Shown piece after piece: positions 36,200 to 45,982 of a stretch of 64,000 nucleotides of DNA. The position numbers and the translations under genes were made by a program. Numbering within the stretch: the first letter of the stretch is position 1; every line of letters starts with the position of its first letter. The stretch covers positions 1-64,000 of the forward strand of contig CAVZKY010000058.1 in NCBI GenBank assembly GCA_963775825.1, given 5' to 3'. The notes under the pieces are model-generated. The model was not told the origin of the DNA. It did no database searches and saw only the letters and a program-made list of their open reading frames with translations. This DNA comes from Bog-532 sp963775825 (GTDB taxonomy: Bacteria > Actinomycetota > Actinomycetes > Streptosporangiales > Streptosporangiaceae).

Positions 36200-36685
36200 A
36201 TGACCCCCACCCGCATCCGCACCCTGCTCGGTACCGCCGTGGTCTTCGCCGTCCTGAGCTGGCTGCTTCTCTCGCGCGTCTACGCCACACTGCCCCTGGC
36301 GCCGTGGAGCGTGCTGCCGGCTGTCCTCATCGCGGCCGGCGTGGAGGCTTATCTCGGTTACGGGCTGCGCGCCCGGATTCTCCGGCGGCCCGGGACGCGG
36401 CCTGCCGATCCCATGTACGTCGCGAGGGTGGCCGCACTGGCTAAGGCGTCGTCCCTGACCGCGGCGTTGATCGGGGGGGTTGCGGCCGGCTTCACCGTGA
36501 CCGCGGCGGGCGCGCTGCCAGCCCGGGCGGCCGGTCATGACGTGTTCACCGCCGGGCTGACGTGCGGCGGCACGGTGATCCTCGCGCTCGCGGCGCTGTA
36601 CCTGGAGCACTGCTGCCGGGTGCCAGATGAACCTGGTCCCGGCCGGTACGTCCCGCCGCCCCGGCAGGCGGACCCTTTTCATTGA
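36200..36685 (+). CDS. DUF3180 membrane protein
   Basis: A 161-residue protein with four hydrophobic helices (TAVVFAVLSWLLLSRVY, VLPAVLIAAGVEAYLGY, SSLTAALIGGVAAGFTV, GGTVILALAALYLEHCC). The pattern MTPTRIRTLLGTAV and VARVAALAKASS is that of the actinobacterial DUF3180 family, which is found after folK in many genomes. Function unknown. The start ATG 36200 lies 40 bases after the FolB-FolK stop, so it is likely in the same operon. Confidence 0.85.
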   Translation: MTPTRIRTLLGTAVVFAVLSWLLLSRVYATLPLAPWSVLPAVLIAAGVEAYLGYGLRARILRRPGTRPADPMYVARVAALAKASSLTAALIGGVAAGFTVTAAGALPARAAGHDVFTAGLTCGGTVILALAALYLEHCCRVPDEPGPGRYVPPPRQADPFH

Positions 36686-36820
36686 GATCAAGCCGCCCAC
36701 GCATGAGGCCGAAGGGCAGCGCCCACGGATTGGGCTGCTCTTCGCCATGACTATGCTCGGTGGGATACCGGGCCCACCAGGGCATCGGCCCGTCCGGTAC
36801 CCGCTGAGGACTGGAACGAG

Positions 36821-37750
36821 ATGGATTCTGAATCAGGCGTTCCCGGTCAGTTCCCGCCCGACGGGGCAGACCGGCACCCGGCCCGGCTGCGGGTCGGTAT
36901 CGTCGGGCCGGGGCGTGTGGGGACTGCGCTGGGGGTGGCGCTGGCCCGGGCCGGCCATGAGGTGGTCGCCGTGGCTGCGGTGTCGGACGCGTCCGTCCGC
37001 CGGGCGCGCGAGCACTTCCCCGCGGCTTCGGTCGCGGACCCAGCCACTGTGGTCGCCGCCGCCGACCTGGTCCTGCTCACCGTGCCGGACGACGCTCTGC
37101 CCAGCTTGATCTCAGGCCTCGCGGCCACCGGGGCGGCACTGGGGGGACGGCTGCTCGCGCATACGAGCGGCCGGTATGGCGCACGGGTGCTCGAGCCTGC
37201 GGCACGGCTCGGGGCGCTCCCGCTGGCGCTGCACCCGGTGATGACCTTCACCGGCCGCAGCGACGATCTGCCGCGCATGCGGGGGATCTGCTTCGGCATC
37301 ACCGCCCCGGACCAGCTCAGGGCCGTCGCGGAGGCGCTCGTCATCGAAATGGAGGGCGAGCCGGTCTTCATCGCCGAGGAGAACCGGGCCCTGTACCACG
37401 CGGGCCTCGCCAGCGCCGCTAACCACCTCGTCACCCTGGTGACCGAGTCGTGCGATCTGCTCCGGGCGGCCGGGGCGGCCGATCCAGCCCGGATGCTCAG
37501 CCCTTTGCTGTTTGCCGCGCTGGACAATGCACTGCGTCTGGGCGACGCGGGTCTGACCGGGCCTGTCGCCCGGGGTGACGCCGGCACGGTCGCCGGGCAC
37601 CTCGAGGCGCTGCGCGACACGGCACCCGAGGCGTTGGCCGTCTACGTAGCATTGGCGCGCCTCACCGCGGACCGCGCGCTGGCGGCCGGTCTGCTGGCGC
37701 CACCCGACGCGGAACGGCTGCTCGACGTGCTCTCCGGCGCGCACCGGTGA
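36821..37750 (+). CDS. Rossmann-like/DUF2520 oxidoreductase-type protein
   Basis: A 309-residue protein with a Rossmann nucleotide-binding start (RVGIVGPGRVGTALGVALARAGHEV), LVLLTVPDDALPSL and then a helical DUF2520 domain (LPLALHPVMTFTGR, ENRALYHAGLASAANHLVTLV, GPVARGDAGTVAGHLEAL). It overlaps panC by four bases (GTGA). This family nearly always sits just upstream of panC in actinobacteria, and a role as ketopantoate-type or other reductase in pantothenate synthesis has been considered; that is inference. An acidic N-terminal extension of about 22 residues precedes the Rossmann motif. Confidence 0.88.
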   Translation: MDSESGVPGQFPPDGADRHPARLRVGIVGPGRVGTALGVALARAGHEVVAVAAVSDASVRRAREHFPAASVADPATVVAAADLVLLTVPDDALPSLISGLAATGAALGGRLLAHTSGRYGARVLEPAARLGALPLALHPVMTFTGRSDDLPRMRGICFGITAPDQLRAVAEALVIEMEGEPVFIAEENRALYHAGLASAANHLVTLVTESCDLLRAAGAADPARMLSPLLFAALDNALRLGDAGLTGPVARGDAGTVAGHLEALRDTAPEALAVYVALARLTADRALAAGLLAPPDAERLLDVLSGAHR

Positions 37751-38685
37751 CCGGTCCCGCGTCCCGGCCCCGCGGCCCGGTCACCCCCACCCTGGTGACC
37801 AGCCTGGGCGCACTGGCCGCCGTGCGGGGCGGGCTGGGCGCACCGGTTGTCCTGGTGCCCACGATGGGAGCGCTGCACGACGGGCACCGCAGCCTGCTGC
37901 GGCAGGCCGCCGCCCTGGCCTCGCCGGCCGGCGCGGTGGTGGTCTCCATCTTCGTCAACCCACGGCAGTTCGGCCCGGGCGAGGACCTCGACCGGTATCC
38001 CCGCACCCTGGACGCTGACCTGGCGGTGTGCGCCGGGGAAGGGGTGGCCGCCGTGTTCGCTCCGGCCGCGACCGACATGTACCCCGCGGAGCCGGTCGTG
38101 ACCGTCGACCCCGGGCCCATGGGACGGCTGCTGGAGGGTGAATTCCGGCCCGGCTTCTTCGGTGGCGTGCTGACCGTGGTCCTCAAGCTCTTCTCACTGG
38201 TGCGACCGGATATCGCCGTTTTCGGTGAAAAAGACGCGCAGCAGCTGGCCCTGGTGCGCCGGATGTCCGCCGATCTCAATCTGGGTGTCCAGATCGTTGC
38301 GGCCCCCACGTTCCGCGACGCCGATGGGCTGGCGGTATCCAGCCGCAACCGGTACCTGTCGCCCCCGCAGCGCCGGGTGGCGCTCGCGCTGCCCGCCGCG
38401 CTGGAGGCGGGCCGCGCGGAAGCCGCCGCCGGGCCGGTGGCGGTCGTGGCGGCGGCCCGCAGCCGCCTGGACCGGGCTGGGGCGCTGGTTCCGGCTGGCC
38501 CGGCCGCCCCGCGGCCGGACGGTACCGCCACCCAGGTGCCGTTGGCCGTCGATTACCTGGCCCTGGTGGATCCGGGGACGTTCCTGCCGGTCCCGCCTGG
38601 TTTCACCGGAACGGCGGTGCTCGCGCTGGCTGCGCGGGTGGGCGGCACCCGCCTCATCAACAATGTCCCGGTCGAGTTCGGCTGA
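37747..38685 (+). CDS. panC: Pantothenate synthetase
   Basis: Condenses pantoate with beta-alanine using ATP. The class I synthetase HIGH-like motif is PTMGALHDGHRSLL (about residues 38-51), followed by VSIFVNPRQFGPGEDLDRYPR, FGEKDAQQLALVRRM and the KMSKS-like region GLAVSSRNRYLS. The length of 312 residues is normal. Starts at GTG 37747 inside the previous stop codon region. No panD (aspartate decarboxylase) follows, although panC-panD-coaX is the usual order; beta-alanine must come from a gene elsewhere. Confidence 0.95.
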   Translation: MTGPASRPRGPVTPTLVTSLGALAAVRGGLGAPVVLVPTMGALHDGHRSLLRQAAALASPAGAVVVSIFVNPRQFGPGEDLDRYPRTLDADLAVCAGEGVAAVFAPAATDMYPAEPVVTVDPGPMGRLLEGEFRPGFFGGVLTVVLKLFSLVRPDIAVFGEKDAQQLALVRRMSADLNLGVQIVAAPTFRDADGLAVSSRNRYLSPPQRRVALALPAALEAGRAEAAAGPVAVVAAARSRLDRAGALVPAGPAAPRPDGTATQVPLAVDYLALVDPGTFLPVPPGFTGTAVLALAARVGGTRLINNVPVEFG

Positions 38686-38735
38686 CCCGGCCGCGGGCGG
38701 AGGCAGAGGTGAAGTCAGGTACCGGGAGGAATGCG

Positions 38736-39539
38736 ATGCTGCTGGCAATCGATGTGGGCAACACCAATACGGTGCTCGGGATCTTCGACGGCGAGGGAGT
38801 GATCGAGCACTGGCGCATCGCTACCGTGCCGGACCGGACGGCGGACGAGATCGCCGTCGTGCTGCGGGGTCTGCTCGAGCAGAGTGCGGCCTTCAAGGAC
38901 ACCCGGCAGGATGGCGGGATCGACGGTATCGCGCTCTGCTCGACGGTGCCCTCCGTGCTGCACGAGATGCGGGAAATGTGCCGGCACTACTACCGCGAGG
39001 TGCCAGCGGTCATTGTCGAGCCGGGGGTGAAAACCGGCGTCCCGGTCCGGATGGACAACCCTAAAGAGGTGGGCAGCGACCGCATCATGAACGCCCTGGC
39101 CGCGGTCCACCTCTTCGGCGGCCCGGCCATCGTGGTGGACTTCGGCACGTCGACCAACTTCGACGCGGTCAGTGCGCGGGGGGAGTTCGTCGGCGGGGCC
39201 CTGGCGCCCGGCATCGAGATATCTGTGGACGCCCTGTCCCGCCGGGCGGCGCAACTGCTGAAGGTGGAACTGACCCGGCCGCCCCGCGTAATAGGGAAGA
39301 ACACGGTCGAGGCCCTGCAGTCGGGCATCGTGTACGGGTTCGCGGGACAGGTCGAGGGGATCGCCGGGCGGATGGCGCGTGAACTGGCCCCTACCAACCC
39401 CGATTCGGTCACGATCATCGCGACCGGCGGCCTCGCCCCGCTGGTCATCAACGAGGTCAGCATCATCGACGCGCACGAGCCCTGGCTGACCCTGATCGGC
39501 CTGCGACTCGTCTTCGAGCGGAACGCGGCGGAAACCTGA
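38736..39539 (+). CDS. coaX: Type III pantothenate kinase
   Basis: Phosphorylates pantothenate, the first step towards CoA. ATG 38736 is preceded by GGGAGGA. The ASKHA-fold phosphate motifs are LLAIDVGNTNTVLGIFDG, PVRMDNPKEVGSDRIMNALA and VVDFGTSTNFDAVS, and GGALAPGIEISVDALSRRAAQL is the family signature. The 267-residue length fits. It is the CoaX type rather than CoaA; both types coexist in some actinobacteria. Confidence 0.95.
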   Translation: MLLAIDVGNTNTVLGIFDGEGVIEHWRIATVPDRTADEIAVVLRGLLEQSAAFKDTRQDGGIDGIALCSTVPSVLHEMREMCRHYYREVPAVIVEPGVKTGVPVRMDNPKEVGSDRIMNALAAVHLFGGPAIVVDFGTSTNFDAVSARGEFVGGALAPGIEISVDALSRRAAQLLKVELTRPPRVIGKNTVEALQSGIVYGFAGQVEGIAGRMARELAPTNPDSVTIIATGGLAPLVINEVSIIDAHEPWLTLIGLRLVFERNAAET

Positions 39540-39599
39540 GCCGCGGGCGCGGCCAAACCGAGGTGCCGGTGACCAGCCAGCACCGGTAGCCTCGGGCAG

Positions 39600-41183
39600 G
39601 TGACGAGAACCATCCGGCCGATGACAGCCGCGACTTCGTCGCAGCGCCTTCCGCGCAACCGGGGCCTACCGGGCCGCTGCCCGCGGCCAGCGCCGATCTC
39701 CCGGAGCAGATGCGCGTCCGGCTGGGCAAACGTCAGGCGCTGCGGGAAGCCGGCGTCGATCCCTACCCGGTCGGTTTCCCGCGCACCGCCACGATCGCGG
39801 AGATCCGGGCTCCGTACGCCGGGCTGCCGCCGGACACGGCGACCGGCGACTTCGTCGGCGTGGCCGGACGCGTTATCCTGTCCCGCATCGGCGGGAAGCT
39901 GTGCTTCGCCACCATCCGCGACGGGACGGGTGACATCCAGGTCATGATCTCGCTGGCCAAGGTCGGTGAGCAAGCCCTGGCGGCCTGGAAGCGCGACGTC
40001 GACCTCGGCGACCACGTGGGAGTGCACGGCGAGGTCATCACCTCGCGCAGCGGCGAGCTGTCGGTCCTGGCCGACTCGTTCGCGATCACCGCGAAGAGCC
40101 TGCGTCCGCTGCCCGACAAGTACAAGGGCCTCAGCGACATCGAGTCGCGCGTACGCCAGCGGTACGTGGATCTCATCGTGAACCCGGACGCCCGCCGGAT
40201 GGCGCGGCTGCGCAGCGACGTGGTGCACGCGATCCGGGAGGATATGTACCGCCGCGGCTTCGTCGAGGTGGAGACGCCAGTGCTGCAGGCCATCCACGGC
40301 GGTGCGAACGCCCGCCCGTTCGTCACCCACGGCAACGCCTACGACAGCGAGCTGTACCTGCGTATCGCCCTGGAGCTGTACCTCAAGCGGCTCGTGGTGG
40401 GCGGTATCGAAAACGTCTACGAGATCGGCCGGGTCTTCCGCAACGAGGGCGTGGACACCACCCATAATCCCGAGTTCACCATGCTGGAGGCCTACCAGGC
40501 CTACGGCGACTACGACACGGTCGCCGTGCTCACCCGGGAGCTCATCCAGAACGCCGCGCGCACGGCCCTGGGCGGTACGCTGATCCGCCGCGCGGACGGC
40601 AGCGAGCACGACATCGGCGGGGAGTGGAAGGCGCTCACCGTCCACGCCGCCATCTCCGCGGCCCTGGGCGAGGAGATCACGCCCGATACGCCGGAGGAGG
40701 CGCTCCGCAAGCTCTGTGCCCAGGCCGGGGTCCCGGTCGAGCCCGGCTGGAACCGCGGCCAGGTCGTGCTGGAAATGTATGAGCGGCTGGTGGAAAAGCA
40801 GACCGTCGAGCCGACGTTCTACCGGGATTTCCCGGTAGAGGTCTCTCCGCTGACCCGGGCGCACCGGGATGATCCGCGGCTGGCCGAGCGGTGGGACCTG
40901 GTGGCGTTCGGTGCCGAGCTGGGCACGGGATATTCCGAGCTGGTCGACCCGGTCGAGGAGCGAGAGCGGCTGACCGCCCAGTCACTGCTCGCGGCCGGGG
41001 GTGACCCCGAAGCCATGCAGCTGGATGAGGATTTCCTGCGCGCCCTCGAGTACGGCATGCCGCCCACCGGCGGAGTGGGCGTGGGGATCGATCGCCTGCT
41101 CATCATGTTCACTGGCATGAGCATCCGCGAGACGATCCTCTTCCCCTTCGTCAAGCCGGAACGCCGTCCGGGGGGGCGACTAG
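39600..41183 (+). CDS. lysS: Lysyl-tRNA synthetase, class II (frame-broken near 39670 and 41170)
   Basis: Family similarity begins before the first usable ATG (39710): LPEQMRVRLGKRQALREAGVDP is open further upstream, and a GTG at 39600 in another frame is the likely start. The OB-fold anticodon domain (GRVILSRIGGKLCFATIRDGTGDIQ) precedes motif 1 and motif 2 (YEIGRVFRNEGVDTTHNPEFTMLE). Motif 3 is GVGVGIDRLLIMF. Near 41170 a run of seven G's shifts the frame into antisense text; with one G fewer, TAG at 41181-41183 ends the protein at the family's usual point (FPFVKPERR). Essential, so sequence errors are likely. Confidence 0.92.
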
Positions 41184-42232
41184 GCCTCGATGCGGACGGC
41201 TCCTACGAAGATGCTCCAGTCGATCTGCTGGACCATGACGTCCTGCCCGAAGGACGGCGCGTCGACCATCAGGCCGTTACCGAGATAGAGACCCACGTGG
41301 CTGATGTCGGCGTAGAAGAAGACGAGGTCACCGGGCTCGAGCTGGCTGCGCGAAATGTGCTCGCCTTCGGTCCACTGGTCGCCCGTGTAGTGATCGAGGG
41401 TGATCCCCTCCTGCGCGTAGGCCCACATGACCAGTCCGGAGCAGTCGAACTCACCCGGGCCTGCGGCCCCCCATATGTACGGGTCGCCGCGCCTGGTCAG
41501 GGCCGCACGCAGGGCCACCGCGCCGACGCCGCTTCCCCCCGGGATGGCGATGTCCGGGTACTGCCCCGTTTTATCGAAGATCGCCATGGCCTGGGTCATT
41601 GTCGAGCTGTTGATCTTGTCGATCTCGGCTTGGATCGCCTTGGTCTTCGCGTTGAGCGCCGACTGGAGCGCGGTTACGTTGGTGATCTTCTGCTGGGCGG
41701 TCTGGTTGGCCCGCTTATCCGCCGCCTGGGCCGCCCGCAGCTGGCTCACCCTTGTCCCGTTCTCCTGGTCAAGCTGCTGTGTGATGGAGGCCTGGCTGAG
41801 GAACTGATCAGCGTTGCTGGCGGTGAGAACCTCCAGCGTCGGGTCGTAGCCCGCGTTCTCGTAGCTGGCTGCGGCCAGCCTGGACACGGCGCCCTGGCTG
41901 GTCTTCAGCGCGGCCGCGTCCCGGATCGCCGCCTGCCGGGCTTTCGCGGCGGCCGCGCGAGCCGAGGACAGCTCCACCCGCAGGCCGTCGTACTGCTCGC
42001 TCAGCGCGTTGATCTGGTAGGTGAGCTGCCGGGCCTGGGCCACCAGCGAGCTCAGCGTCGGAGCCGGAGCGCGAGTCCTGGCGCTGCTGATCCCGCCGGG
42101 CAGGAGAAGCACCAGCGCGGTCGCGGCGCCGGTGAGGGCCGCTGCGGCACGCCAGGAGCGGGATACCGCCGTCCGCGCGCTGCCGGGCACGGAACTGGGC
42201 AGATCCCCTGCACCAAGCGCTGAACGCCGCAC
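41180..42232 (-). CDS. Secreted NlpC/P60 endopeptidase with coiled-coil domain
   Basis: A 350-residue protein starting at GTG 42232 with GAGAGGAGG upstream. The signal segment is AAAALTGAATALVLLLPGG. A long coiled coil (about residues 58-200, QARQLTYQINALSEQYDGL onward) precedes the NlpC/P60 domain with IWGAAGPGEFDCSGLVMWAY (catalytic Cys), EPGDLVFFYADISHVGLYLG (His) and APSFG. It is intact and shares architecture with the gene at 22364-23660, so the chromosome segment holds two RipA-like hydrolases. Its stop overlaps the corrected lysS stop in convergent orientation. Confidence 0.92.
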   Translation of the reverse strand: MRRSALGAGDLPSSVPGSARTAVSRSWRAAAALTGAATALVLLLPGGISSARTRAPAPTLSSLVAQARQLTYQINALSEQYDGLRVELSSARAAAAKARQAAIRDAAALKTSQGAVSRLAAASYENAGYDPTLEVLTASNADQFLSQASITQQLDQENGTRVSQLRAAQAADKRANQTAQQKITNVTALQSALNAKTKAIQAEIDKINSSTMTQAMAIFDKTGQYPDIAIPGGSGVGAVALRAALTRRGDPYIWGAAGPGEFDCSGLVMWAYAQEGITLDHYTGDQWTEGEHISRSQLEPGDLVFFYADISHVGLYLGNGLMVDAPSFGQDVMVQQIDWSIFVGAVRIEA

Positions 42233-42426
42233 AGAGGCCTCCTCTCGCGGACGGCCTGTTCGACAGTGGCATCATCCGTGTCAGTCATCTATCGATGGCA
42301 ACAGCGATGCACGATATTGGATTCGGCAACGACGTGCGAACGGAATGAGGTAATTCGTCGCGTGTTTCGCCGGGCGTAACATGCCGTCCAGCCACGCGCG
42401 GTGACACCGGCTATGGTGGAGCCGCG

Positions 42427-42960
42427 ATGGGATACAGGGTCAGGCCGGCGCGTACCGCCGACGTCCCGGGGATCCGCGCCCTGATCGACGCGAACCTGGA
42501 CTCCAGGCGCCTGCTCGGCAAGGCCACTGTCACGCTGTACGAGGACGTGCAGGAATTCTGGGTCACGGAACGGGAATCCGACGGCCTCGTCGTCGGCTGC
42601 GGAGCACTGCATGTCCTGTGGGAGGACCTGGCCGAAATACGGACCATCGCGGTCCGTCCGGGCTGCCAGGGGCACGGAATCGGGCGCCGGATCGCGCATG
42701 CACTGCTTGACCAGGCCCGCGAGCTCGGCGTGCAGCGCGTGTTCGTCCTGACCTTCGCGGTCGGCTTCTTCGGCAGTCTCGGCTTCACCGAGATCTTCGG
42801 CACGCCGGTCGCGCCCGACGTCTACGCCGAACTGCTGCGGTCTTACGACGAGGGTGTCGCCGAATTTCTCGGCCTGGACTGGGTGAAACCGAACACCCTG
42901 GGCAACACGCGGATGCTGTTGCACCTGCGGCCCGTATCCGCGGCGCCACCAGACGCCTGA
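42427..42960 (+). CDS. argA: GNAT acetyltransferase, short ArgA type
   Basis: A 177-residue N-acetyltransferase. Conserved blocks are YRVRPARTADVPGIRALID, LVVGCGALHVLWEDLAEIRTIAV and the acetyl-CoA loop RPGCQGHGIGRRIAHALL, then FGSLGFTEI. These match the single-domain amino-acid N-acetyltransferases that start arginine synthesis in actinobacteria (Rv2747 type). Function as glutamate acetyltransferase is by similarity. The gene stands alone, next to a damaged PHP-family gene on the other strand. Confidence 0.8.
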   Translation: MGYRVRPARTADVPGIRALIDANLDSRRLLGKATVTLYEDVQEFWVTERESDGLVVGCGALHVLWEDLAEIRTIAVRPGCQGHGIGRRIAHALLDQARELGVQRVFVLTFAVGFFGSLGFTEIFGTPVAPDVYAELLRSYDEGVAEFLGLDWVKPNTLGNTRMLLHLRPVSAAPPDA

Positions 42961-44144
42961 TACCACGCCGAACTCCAGGCCCCGGGTTATCGCTTCGGTG
43001 AGTGGCGACCCGCCGATGCGGGCCAACTCCGCCGCCGGCACGTCCCGCAGGATCGCCAGTTCCGGCCCGAAAGCGGCCACCAGTCGGTCAATGACGGCGT
43101 TTACGCTCTTGCTCTTCGGCCCCACCGAGAGGATCTCGCTAATGATTTCCGCGAGCGGGACGAGATTATTGAAGCCAGCGGCGCCATCCGGCCGGTAGCC
43201 ATCGGGGCGGCCAGCGAGTTCCGCGACCCGGTGCAGGACCCCGACGGTAAGTGGTTTACGAGACTCGGGGCAGCCCCCGTCACGGTCGCGAGTTTGCTCG
43301 GGCGCGAGCCGGATCCCGCACTTACGGTGCCCGTCCAGGTGATACTTACCCTCTTCGGGATAGAACTCGATCGTGCCGGCTAGGCCGTCTCCGGTGCGGA
43401 GGGCTTCGGTGATCGAGAGGAAGTCCATCGCCGCCGTGAAAGTCGTCGCTTCCCGTCCCAGCATCGGCGGCGAATGGGCATCGGAGTTACTGCCTAGTTG
43501 ATAGCCGTCCAGGGAGGGGCACATCCAGTTCATGCGCGGATCCGATGACACGCCCGTCTCTGCGGCAAATATTTCCGCAGCAAGATCGCCGTAGCAGTCG
43601 GCAACTGCGTCGAAACCGGACCGTGAACCAAGAACAGCGAACCATGGTGTCCAGATATGCGCCGGAACCACGTAGCAGCCGGGCCCCGCTTGAAGCGTGA
43701 TCTCGAGCAGGTCGGGTGAGTCAAGGCCGAGGATGGGCCGTCCATCAGACGCCAGGTTCCCGACCTTCGGCAGAGAACCGGTGATGCGGTCGGCCGCCTC
43801 GAACGTCGGAGCGTATATCAGGTGATGCACTTTCCGTGTGCGCTCGCCGCGGCGATAGATAGTAGAGGTCTCAACGGAGAGCATGAATCGCACGGGCTGC
43901 TCACACGCGGTGGGCACGGCCCCGCGCAGGTCCTTTTCAGATCAGGCCGTAGCCGCAGCAGCCCGGCTTCGGCGGGAACAAGATTATTTTTCAGTTCGTC
44001 CGCCCATGCGGGATGGGTGAAGTCCCCGCTGCCAGCCACGCTGATGCCCTTGCGCAGTACTCCGGCGGCGAGGTGCGGGATGTCGCAGTCCCTGCTGCAG
44101 GCCCGAGAAAACCTTGAGCGGATGTGGAGGTCGGCGTGGAACAT
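42961..44144 (-). pseudogene. Degenerate EndoQ-like PHP-domain protein
   Basis: Matches the PHP family often annotated as DNA helicase UvrD-like or endonuclease Q. The ATG at 44144 gives MFHADLHIRSRFSRACSRDC, in which the second His of the family's HIHS metal motif is Arg. GDFTHPAW follows. The frame shifts near 43925 into VRFMLSVETSTIYRR, GNLASDGRPILGLDS, PAHIWTPWFAVLGS, SNSDAHSPPMLGREAT and EEGKYHLDGHRKCGI. The zinc ribbon CPxCGKP has become CPESRKP. The C-terminus is short compared with the family and ends close to the argA-like stop. Frame break, missing metal ligand and lost cysteines together suggest an inactive copy. Confidence 0.65.
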
Positions 44145-44747
44145 TGCCGCTTCTCCGCCTCTTCTCGCCGTGCGGTCACTGGCCGCCGTAACCGGCTCCG
44201 ATCCTGCCATGCCATATGCGCGCATAAGCCGGAACGCCGGCTGATCCTGGCCGGCGGGCCGAGACGCCTGGCAGTGCGCCGGGACGGCGCTGGCCGCGCC
44301 GCCGCCGTGTCGGCCCCAGGGCCGCGGGGGAAATCGTCCCGTCCGGCGACGACCTGCGAAAAGCTGCTGACGGAGACGGCCGCGGCGCCAGCTCGGGGCG
44401 AGTGCACGGGTGGCGCCGGGAATTGGTGGCCGGGCGTACGACACAATGGTGACAAGACAAGGCCGGGCTGAATCTCGCCGCCGCTTCCGGGGCCGGTCCA
44501 CCGGGTGCCACGGCGGCCGGTGCGACTTCTGCACGGCAGGCCGGCGCGTGCGAGCCCGGCCGGGGCGGAACCAGATAACCGCAGTGCCCCGGCACAGCGG
44601 GGTTTAATCGGCGGTTCGCTGGAACTAAGCCGTTAAGAGAGCAGTACGAGCATTTTGGGCACTTGCGTTAGGCACATGCGCGGTGGCGTAGCGCAGCAGG
44701 CTTGGTGAGATGCGCCTATGCCTTAAACGACGAGAGCGGAGGACGCC
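44145..44747. other. Gene-free interval
   Basis: About 600 bases without a supported gene. Open frames on both strands are Arg/Pro/Ala-rich and resemble no family. The right third (44590-44700) is less GC-rich. I see no tRNA, hairpin terminator or repeat of note. Confidence 0.4.
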
Positions 44748-44984
44748 TTGTTGAAGGATCTCGCGGCGCTGACTCCGCCGGCGGTAGTTTGCGTCGCGTT
44801 CCTCGTCGGTCTTGTCCTGTTGCTGCGCCGTGAGATGGCGCCGAAGCGGAGAGTGCGTGAAGACCCCAGCGGGGAACACGATATTTCCGGCAACGGCATT
44901 ATCGACGTCAACGCCCCAACATCGGCCACTAGACCAGATGAGCATGATGACGCTGGCCGATCGTCTCCTGATGACGCGGACTGA
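44748..44984 (+). CDS. Small single-helix membrane protein
   Basis: A 78-residue frame beginning at TTG 44748 or 44751, preceded by GCGGAGGAC with good spacing. Residues about 10-28 (PPAVVCVAFLVGLVLLL) form one transmembrane helix, followed by a basic RREMAPKRRVRE stretch and an acidic, Asp-rich tail. No family recognised. The helix plus ribosome-binding site argue for a real small gene; the position upstream of lsr2 gives no functional hint. Confidence 0.5.
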   Translation: MLKDLAALTPPAVVCVAFLVGLVLLLRREMAPKRRVREDPSGEHDISGNGIIDVNAPTSATRPDEHDDAGRSSPDDAD

Positions 44985-45321
44985 TCATCTGGCCAGTACT
45001 GTTCAGCTAACTAAGTGCCCGCCCGGCAAGAGAACTGCTTGTGCCTGCGCTGGCGCTGAGCTTGCACTTAGAATCACCTCAGAGTTAGGAAGAACGCGCT
45101 CAACGCGGCAATCGTCATCGCATGGCAGGAATGCTAACAGGTACTCAAGGCCTGATTACGGAGAGTTACTACGTGCTGCGGAGTAGTTCAGGCTTGGCTG
45201 CTTGGCAGATGCTGACTTTGTACTAAGGCGCCAATCTTCATGCCCCCCTGAATTGGCAACGGCAACATGGTGGGTATATCTTCAGTTCAGAATATATGTG
45301 ATCCACAGAAGGGCTGGTTCC
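44985..45321. other. AT-richer upstream region of lsr2
   Basis: About 340 bases with visibly lower GC than the surrounding genes, including GGTATATC and GAATATATGTG just before lsr2. Such AT-rich DNA is what Lsr2 itself binds, so autoregulation is plausible but not shown. No gene is supported. Confidence 0.45.
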
Positions 45322-45645
45322 ATGGCACAGAAGGTTCAGGTGCTTCTCGTCGATGATCTTGACGGCGGCGAGGCGACCGAGACCGTATCGTTTGGTCTTG
45401 ATGGCAGCTCGTATGAGATCGACCTGAGTTCGGCTAACGCAGACAAGATCCGCAAAGAGCTGGCCCTCTACATCGACCACGCTCGCAAAGTGAGCGCGCC
45501 CACTCGGCGCCGCCGCCCGCGTACCGGCCCGGGCCGTCAGCGCAGCGCAGAAATCAGGGACTGGGCGAAGCAGCGCGGTTACCACGTAAACGAGCGCGGG
45601 CGTATTCCCGCTTCGATCGTTTCCGAGTACGAAGCCTCGCACTAA
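45322..45645 (+). CDS. lsr2: Nucleoid-associated protein Lsr2
   Basis: A 107-residue xenogeneic silencer that bridges DNA and binds AT-rich minor grooves. The N-terminal dimer domain is MAQKVQVLLVDDLDGGEA with SFGLDGSSYEIDLS, and the C-terminal DNA-binding domain has IRDWAKQRGYHVNERGRIP, in which RGR is the AT-hook-like motif. An AGAAGGG site precedes ATG 45322. A hairpin (GGCCCTCCC/GGGAGGGCC) about 50 bases after the stop probably ends transcription. Confidence 0.96.
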   Translation: MAQKVQVLLVDDLDGGEATETVSFGLDGSSYEIDLSSANADKIRKELALYIDHARKVSAPTRRRRPRTGPGRQRSAEIRDWAKQRGYHVNERGRIPASIVSEYEASH

Positions 45646-45693
45646 GACCGCAGTAGCTAAGCGGGCGGCCGCTTCCGTCGTATCCCGCACGGC

Positions 45694-45726
45694 GGCCCTC
45701 CCCGACCGGCTGTGTCCGGGAGGGCC
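45694..45726 (+). terminator. Hairpin after lsr2
   Basis: GGCCCTCCC (45694-45702) pairs perfectly with GGGAGGGCC (45718-45726) around a 15-base loop. No T-tract. Its place 49 bases after the lsr2 stop suggests transcription termination. Confidence 0.55.
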
Positions 45727-45982
45727 ACGGGTCATACCCGTCTTCCAGCGTCTCGTGGAAGGCGTACGATTACAGCAAGGACACAGCACCGAGCACAGCG
45801 CAGTCCCGCGGCTCTTGCTCTCGGCCGCGGCGAATGTGAGGCCGCACCGGCCGCCGCCTGGTTTGCATCTGAGCCTGCGGCCCGGGAGGCCATCATCCCG
45901 TGCGGCCGCCGCCGCCCGCCGGGGGGATGCCAGCGTCGGCATGGATACGTATTGGCTGGCAGCGTCTCAACGCCGGGCTCCC

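Noticed and set aside
41184..42223. Apparent long C-terminal extension of LysS
   Set aside because: It is antisense to an intact NlpC/P60 gene; removing one G from the seven-G run restores a stop at the family's usual end.
43991..44607. Several open frames on both strands left of the small membrane gene
   Set aside because: Only Arg/Pro/Ala-rich text with no ribosome-binding site or motif.
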